A stretch of DNA of 64,000 bases from Amycolatopsis sp. cg9 (lineage in GTDB: Bacteria; Actinomycetota; Actinomycetes; Mycobacteriales; Pseudonocardiaceae): NCBI RefSeq assembly GCF_041346945.1, contig NZ_CP166850.1, positions 7,486,501 through 7,550,500 on the forward strand. The letters are read 5' to 3'. Positions 59,032-64,000 of the stretch are shown here, in pieces. The position numbers and the translations under genes were made by a program. The notes beneath the pieces are model-generated. The model ran no database searches. It saw only the letters and a list, made by a program, of their open reading frames with translations, and was not told the origin of the DNA. Numbering within the stretch: position 1 is the stretch's first letter; every line of letters starts with the position of its first letter.

Positions 59032-59976
59032 TCAGCCGTGGCGGAAGCACAAGGTGCCCCACTGGAAGCCCGCGCCGATCGACGACACCACGTACGTGTC
59101 GCCGGCCGCGACAGCGCCGGTGGCGAACCGCTCGTGCAGGGCCGTGAACACCCCCGCCGAGCCCGTGTTGCCCAGGGTGTCCACCGTGATCGGGGCGCGG
59201 GACCGGGGGATCGAAAGCTTGTCCAGCGCCGCGTTGAGGATGTTCAGGTTCGCCTGGTGCAGGAAGAAGTGCGTGATCTCCTCCACCGGCACGCCCGCGT
59301 GGTCCGCCGCCCGCAGGATGCTGTCCGGCAGGCACCGCGTCGCCGTGTTCCAGACCGCCCGGCCGTTCATCTTCAAGTACTCGCCCGCCGCCGGGATTTC
59401 GACGTCGTAGGACAACTCGGAGCCGAAGTCCCAGCCCAGGAGACCCGCTCCCGCGGGGCCACGGGTGAGCACCGCCGCGCCGGCCGCGTCGCCGAAGAAC
59501 ACCCTCGTCGTGCGGTCGGCCGGGTTCGTCACCCGGGACGCGCAGTCCGCCGCCAGCACCAGCACCGTGCGCGCGGCCGACGTCTGCAGCAGGTGCGCGG
59601 CCAGGAACAACGCCTGGACACCGTTGGCGCACGCCGCCTGCGTGACGTCCAACGTCAGCGCGCGGTCCGCGCCGAGCTGCTCCTTCACGATCAACGCCGT
59701 CGAGGGTAGGGGCTGGTCGTAGGTGTAGGTCCCGACGATGATCGCGTCGACGTCGCGGGCGGAGACCCCGGCCGCCGCCAGCGCCGGGAGCGCCGCCGCC
59801 ACGCACATGTCCGACGTGGCCCGGTCCGGCGCCAGGTGCCGGCGGGTGCGGATGCCGGTGCGGCTGACGATCCACTCGTCCGACGTGTCCAGCGTCGCCG
59901 CCAGCTCGGCGTTCGTGACGACCTCCGGCGGCAGGTGCACGCCGGTACCCGCGACGGCAACCGGCAGGCCGTTCAC
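59032..59976 (-). CDS. 3-oxoacyl-ACP synthase III-family (FabH-like) protein
   Basis: The 314-aa thiolase-fold protein carries VAVAGTGVHLPPEVVTNAEL, DEWIVSRTGIRTRRH, the active-site Cys in LDVTQAACANGVQAL, His in HFFLHQANLNIL and Asn in LGNTGSAGVFTAL. The full Cys-His-Asn triad suggests an active condensing or acyl-transfer enzyme. KSIII relatives outside fatty-acid synthesis often load starter units or form ester or amide bonds. The GTG start overlaps the stop of the GNAT-ThiF gene (GTGA), so it works with that protein rather than with housekeeping fatty-acid genes. Confidence 0.9.
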   Translation of the reverse strand: MNGLPVAVAGTGVHLPPEVVTNAELAATLDTSDEWIVSRTGIRTRRHLAPDRATSDMCVAAALPALAAAGVSARDVDAIIVGTYTYDQPLPSTALIVKEQLGADRALTLDVTQAACANGVQALFLAAHLLQTSAARTVLVLAADCASRVTNPADRTTRVFFGDAAGAAVLTRGPAGAGLLGWDFGSELSYDVEIPAAGEYLKMNGRAVWNTATRCLPDSILRAADHAGVPVEEITHFFLHQANLNILNAALDKLSIPRSRAPITVDTLGNTGSAGVFTALHERFATGAVAAGDTYVVSSIGAGFQWGTLCFRHG

Positions 59977-61811
59977 CGCGCACCCCCGGCGTAGACGTCG
60001 CGCGAGGGGTGCAGCTGCTGGTCGAGGTCGGTGTAGAACCGGCCCGACCCGCACGGCAGGCCGAGCAGGATGCGGCGGGCCGCCTCCCCGCACAGCGCAC
60101 CGCCGAGCGCCACGCCCGAAGCCAGCTGCGGCCAGCTGCTCAAGGTGCGGCCCAGTTCGCCGAAGGACGCCGCCAGCTGCGGGCTGATCCGGCGCGCGTC
60201 CACCATGGCCAGGATCAGCTCGGTCCGCGACTGCGCGGTCAGCTCCAGGACGTCGACCGACTTCACGTCGCCGAGCAGGCCGTGCAGCAGCGGGCGGTCG
60301 GGTTCGCGGTCGAACCGCTCGACGTCGAGCATGCCGCGGTCGTTGCAGTCCATCACGACCGGCACGCCGAGGTCGCGGGCGTACTCGCGCGCCGCGATCT
60401 TCACCCACGGCGTGTCGCACTCCTCGACGAGCAGGTCGAGCCCGCCGGCGAAGAACCGCTCGATCGTCTCCGGGGTCAGCCCGGCCCGCTCGATCTCGAT
60501 GTCGAGGTAGGGGTCGATCTCGAACATCTGCCGCGCCGAAAGCACCGCCTTGTTGACGCCGAGGTCGTGCAGCCCGCCGCGCAGCCGGTTCAGGTTGGAC
60601 AGCCCGAAGTCGTCGAAGTCGGCCAGCTTGAACGCGCCGCCGATGCCCTCCAGCGCGAAGGTCAGCGCCGCGCTGTTGCCGACCGACAGGCCGATCACGC
60701 CGATCCGCTTGCCGAACAACCGCCGCTGCTCGGGCCGTTCGATCCGGCCGCGGTTGCGGTCGGTGCGCACCAGCCGGAACTCCTCGCGGGGCAGCACGTG
60801 CACCAGCCGCCCCGACCACGGGTACCACGCCCAGGTGCCGTACTCCCACGGCTCGGCGCCGGCCAGCTGCTCGCGCTTCTTGCGCTCCACCTGGGTGGCG
60901 TCGCGGCACGCCGGTTCGCGGCTGCGGACCAGTTCGGTGAGCTGCTCGTCGATCGTGTCGTGGACTTCGCGGACGTCGCCCGAGGCCAGCAGCGCGTCGA
61001 GATCGGCCGCGGTGTGGAGGACCGGCCGGAACGTGTCGCGGTCGGGCGCCGCGGTGGCGCCCAGCGTGACCGGGGTGGCGCGGCGCACCGGCCGTGCGGG
61101 GAGCAGCGGCCCGGCGCCCGCGGCGGCGATCACCGGGAATTCGTCGCGCAGCCGCGTGATCAGGTCGTGGTGCTGGCCGCCGCCGTCGGCGACGCGGTGC
61201 AGCATGATCACGACGTCTTCGGTGTACTGCGGCACGTACCGGCGGGTGCCGCGGACGGGCCGGAAGCCGAAGCGCTCGTGGAAGCGGTCCTGGCCGTCCT
61301 TCGTGCCGGACGTGCCGATCATCGCCCGCGCGCCGAGGTGGTGCGCCGCGCCGATGGCCAGCGCGTTGAGGTGGAGGCCGAGCCCGAGCTTGCGGGCGCG
61401 GTGCTCGACCACGAGCCTGCTGTGCTCGAACACGTCCGCGGCCGGGAACCCTTCGGCGGCGAGGAGTTCCTCGTAGTCCTCGTCGCCGAGGAAGTCCCGG
61501 GACTGGAAGCGCGCGCCGGTGTCCGGTGTGGACAGCCGGATGTAGCCCAGCGGCGGGCCGCCGGGACTGCGCCGCGCGATGAAGTGCCAGGCGCCGAAGT
61601 CGAGGTCCTGGTCGTCGGCGTGGGTGCCGTCCGCGCGGCGGAACGCGGGGCGGCGGCCGTGGTCGAACAGGATGCGGGCGCGCAGCGCGCGGACGGCGTC
61701 GAGCAGCGAGTGGTCGCCGTCGCCCGGCCGCGGTCCGCGGAACGCGGTGACGTGCCAGTCGGGCGTGTCCGGCGCGGGCTCGGGCAGGCCGGGGTGGTTC
61801 AGGTGGGTCAA
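59973..61811 (-). CDS. Rv1355c-like GNAT-ThiF fusion
   Basis: The 612-aa protein joins two domains. Residues about 50-210 resemble a GNAT/acyl-amino-acid-synthase fold (FIARRSPGGPPLGYIRLST, FEHSRLVVEHRARKLGLGLHLNALAIGAA, FHERFGFRPVRGTRRYVP). Residues about 330-600 form an E1-like ThiF/MoeB domain (RIGVIGLSVGNSAALTFALEGIGGAFKLADFD, SNLNRLRGGLHDLGVNKA, LLVEECDTPWVKIAARE), which usually adenylates a C-terminal carboxylate. It matches the uncharacterised mycobacterial Rv1355c family as I recall it. Co-translation with a FabH-like enzyme suggests a small biosynthetic or modification pathway. Confidence 0.82.
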   Translation of the reverse strand: MTHLNHPGLPEPAPDTPDWHVTAFRGPRPGDGDHSLLDAVRALRARILFDHGRRPAFRRADGTHADDQDLDFGAWHFIARRSPGGPPLGYIRLSTPDTGARFQSRDFLGDEDYEELLAAEGFPAADVFEHSRLVVEHRARKLGLGLHLNALAIGAAHHLGARAMIGTSGTKDGQDRFHERFGFRPVRGTRRYVPQYTEDVVIMLHRVADGGGQHHDLITRLRDEFPVIAAAGAGPLLPARPVRRATPVTLGATAAPDRDTFRPVLHTAADLDALLASGDVREVHDTIDEQLTELVRSREPACRDATQVERKKREQLAGAEPWEYGTWAWYPWSGRLVHVLPREEFRLVRTDRNRGRIERPEQRRLFGKRIGVIGLSVGNSAALTFALEGIGGAFKLADFDDFGLSNLNRLRGGLHDLGVNKAVLSARQMFEIDPYLDIEIERAGLTPETIERFFAGGLDLLVEECDTPWVKIAAREYARDLGVPVVMDCNDRGMLDVERFDREPDRPLLHGLLGDVKSVDVLELTAQSRTELILAMVDARRISPQLAASFGELGRTLSSWPQLASGVALGGALCGEAARRILLGLPCGSGRFYTDLDQQLHPSRDVYAGGAR

Positions 61812-62208
61812 GTGTCGCCTTTTCCGGAGATCGGGGCGGCGAGGAGCCGGCCGCCCGCGAGGAGGACCTGGCCGGAGTGGTCCGGACCAGAGCGGCGGAA
61901 CAGTAGCAGCGCACCGCCGTACCCGGCCCGACGACGGCGGAGGGCGCGACCAAACCGGGAAATCCTTTACCCACGCGGAAAATCGACGTCGCGTGACCGC
62001 GCGTGCCCGTTACCGGTGAAGATCATCGGGACAGCGCCACTCGAAGGAGTGGTGAGTGTTCTCCCATTGCGACGGAAGAGAAAAGCGGCCGCGGCGGGTT
62101 CGCGCCCCGGCTTCACCCCGGCGGGGGAGAGATCATCCACCCGGACCGTCCGAAGCGGACGTCCGCGGCGGCGCCCGGTCCCGGATGGTGGGACCGGGCG
62201 CCGGGGGA
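61812..62208. other. 397-bp intergenic region upstream of the GNAT-ThiF gene
   Basis: I see no convincing gene. The stretch around 61959-61990 is AT-richer than the rest. A possible short GTG frame at about 62053 lacks proper ribosome spacing and runs into the Asp23-type gene. The terminator at 62170-62202 ends the leftward Asp23 transcript. The promoter of the GNAT-ThiF gene must lie here. Confidence 0.5.
62170..62202 (-). terminator. Strong hairpin terminator after the Asp23-type gene
   Basis: GGCGCCCGGTCCC (62170-62182) pairs perfectly with GGGACCGGGCGCC (62190-62202) across a 7-base loop, 6 bases beyond the stop of the Asp23-type gene. The 13-base GC-rich stem has no T-run, as is common in actinobacterial terminators. 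Confidence 0.8.
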
Positions 62209-63081
<873 letters not shown>

Positions 63082-63134
63082 GGGTTCCCTTCCCGGGGAG
63101 CGACGACTCACTGTGGGGACGAACAGACGGCGCC

Positions 63135-63169
63135 ACTATAGGGTGAAGCCTGTGACGCGCGGCACAGGC
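63135..63169 (-). promoter_or_regulatory. Candidate Asp23 promoter with inverted repeat
   Basis: On the minus strand TATAGT (63140-63135) is a good -10 box, about 50 bases above the ATG at 63081. Just upstream, GCCTGTG (63148-63154) and CACAGGC (63163-63169) form a perfect 7-base inverted repeat covering the -35 area, so a repressor site is possible. No clear -35 is seen. The rest of the gap to 63318 shows nothing else. Confidence 0.4.
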
Positions 63170-63318
63170 CCCCGCCTTCGAGACTCGCTTGTGTCCCAAC
63201 GGATATCCGGCGCTCGCCGGGGTGATCACGGTCCGTCAGGGCCGGTTCGGCGATCAGTGATGGGTCGCCGGAAATGACGTCCAGGAATTGTCCACTTTCC
63301 GGCCCGCGGACATTTCTT

Positions 63319-64000
63319 TCACCCGTTCCGGAAAAGGTGCGCGGGGACGCTCGAACCCAATGCGCGATATCCGGCCGGGTTGAGGTGCAGGTGGTCACCG
63401 ACGTCGTAGGCCGGCAGCAGCCGCGCCGGCGCGGACGGGTCGCGGGCCACGCGGTCGAAGTCGAGGACCGCGTCGAAATGGCCCGGCTCGCGGATCCACG
63501 CGTTCACCCGCTGCCGCGCCGCCTCGCGTTCCGGGGCGTCGTAACCCGTGTTGCCGCCGAACGGGGTGAGCGTCGCGCCGTACACCTCGATGCCGGCGGC
63601 GTGGGCGCGGACCAGGATCTGGTCGTAAGCGTCGATCAGCTGCGCGGCCACGTCCGCGGCGGCGGCCGGGGTGGCCGTGCCGATGTCGTTCACGCCTTCG
63701 AACACGATCGCCCACGACACGCCGCTCTGGGCGAGCAGGTCGCGGTCCAGGCGGGCCAGCACGTTCGGGCCGAGCCCGTCCTGCAGGACGCGGTTGCCGC
63801 CCGCGGCCTGGTTGAGCACTGCCACCGGCACACGCGAGGCCAGCACGTCCGGCCAGCGGTCGTTGCCGTTCGTCGTCGAGCCGCGGCCGTCGGACAGCGA
63901 GTCGCCGATCACCGCCACCGCCGAAGCCGGGGCCAGCACCTCGACGCCGCTCAGGAAGTACCAGTGGTCCACGGGAGTTGCGCCCGGCAGGTCGACAGCG
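63319..64000 (-). CDS. GDSL/SGNH-family hydrolase, 5' end outside window
   Basis: The frame stays open past base 64000 (AVDLPGATPVDHWYFLSGVEV), so the N-terminus, probably with a signal peptide, lies beyond the window. Visible SGNH blocks are AVAVIGDSLSDGRGS (block I Ser), LNQAAGGNRVLQ (block II Gly), VFEGVNDIG (block III Asn) and DHLHLNPAGYRALG (block V Asp and His). All catalytic residues are present. It is likely a secreted lipase/esterase or acetylxylan-type esterase; the substrate cannot be told. A GTG at 63972 is in frame but lies inside the conserved DHWYFLSG region, so it is not the start. Confidence 0.88.
   Translation of the reverse strand, partial: AVDLPGATPVDHWYFLSGVEVLAPASAVAVIGDSLSDGRGSTTNGNDRWPDVLASRVPVAVLNQAAGGNRVLQDGLGPNVLARLDRDLLAQSGVSWAIVFEGVNDIGTATPAAAADVAAQLIDAYDQILVRAHAAGIEVYGATLTPFGGNTGYDAPEREAARQRVNAWIREPGHFDAVLDFDRVARDPSAPARLLPAYDVGDHLHLNPAGYRALGSSVPAHLFRNG

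Overview
The window is very high-GC DNA with GTG starts, many 4-base stop/start overlaps (ATGA or GTGA) and actinobacterial families throughout: PucR, DUF4383, deazaflavin-type nitroreductase, Rv1355c-like and Asp23 proteins, and a FurA-catalase pair. It most resembles a large soil actinomycete of the Amycolatopsis/Pseudonocardiaceae type. That placement is inference. No rRNA, tRNA, CRISPR array, transposase or integrase was recognised.

Layout. 1-13.9 kb holds the end of a secreted GH2 glycosidase, a cluster of membrane proteins with a cupredoxin-like lipoprotein, a PucR regulator, an M4 metalloprotease, a class V aminotransferase-like enzyme, an acyltransferase-3 protein, a GT87-type mannosyltransferase and small proteins. 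13.8-18.7 kb holds an FAD monooxygenase, an F420-type oxidoreductase, a MarR regulator, an iron-sulfur photolyase and a DICT/degenerate-GGDEF protein.

18.7-30.7 kb is a divergent lipid locus. Leftward run a secreted protein, a FadD32-like fatty acyl-AMP ligase, a polyketide synthase with the Pks13 domain order (ACP-KS-AT-ACP-TE) and an MFS exporter. Rightward run an antigen-85-like secreted esterase, an SDR and a GT1 glycosyltransferase. Together they look like a complete route to activate, condense, reduce, glycosylate or transfer, and export a mycolate-like or glycolipid product.

30.7-42.3 kb is mostly housekeeping: regulator/membrane pair, YdcF, catalase-FurA, a free-standing LigD-type phosphoesterase, DUF998 protein and NAD kinase. 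It also has an operon of P450, hydrolase, SDR and Baeyer-Villiger-type monooxygenase with a divergent TetR regulator, a plausible subterminal-oxidation pathway.

42.3-58.9 kb is a dense island of conflict/signalling genes: a giant TPR membrane protein, a SEFIR-NPCBM-like protein, an operon of TIR, ParA/MinD-like ATPase, an unrecognised protein and an AAA+HerA-like ATPase, then a TIR-CHAT-NB-ARC-TPR receptor with a small partner. This is the best candidate for undescribed immune or programmed-death systems. 59.0-64.0 kb holds a ketoacyl synthase III, a GNAT-ThiF (Rv1355c-like) fusion, an Asp23/Gls24 protein with a long acidic repeat, and a partial GDSL hydrolase.
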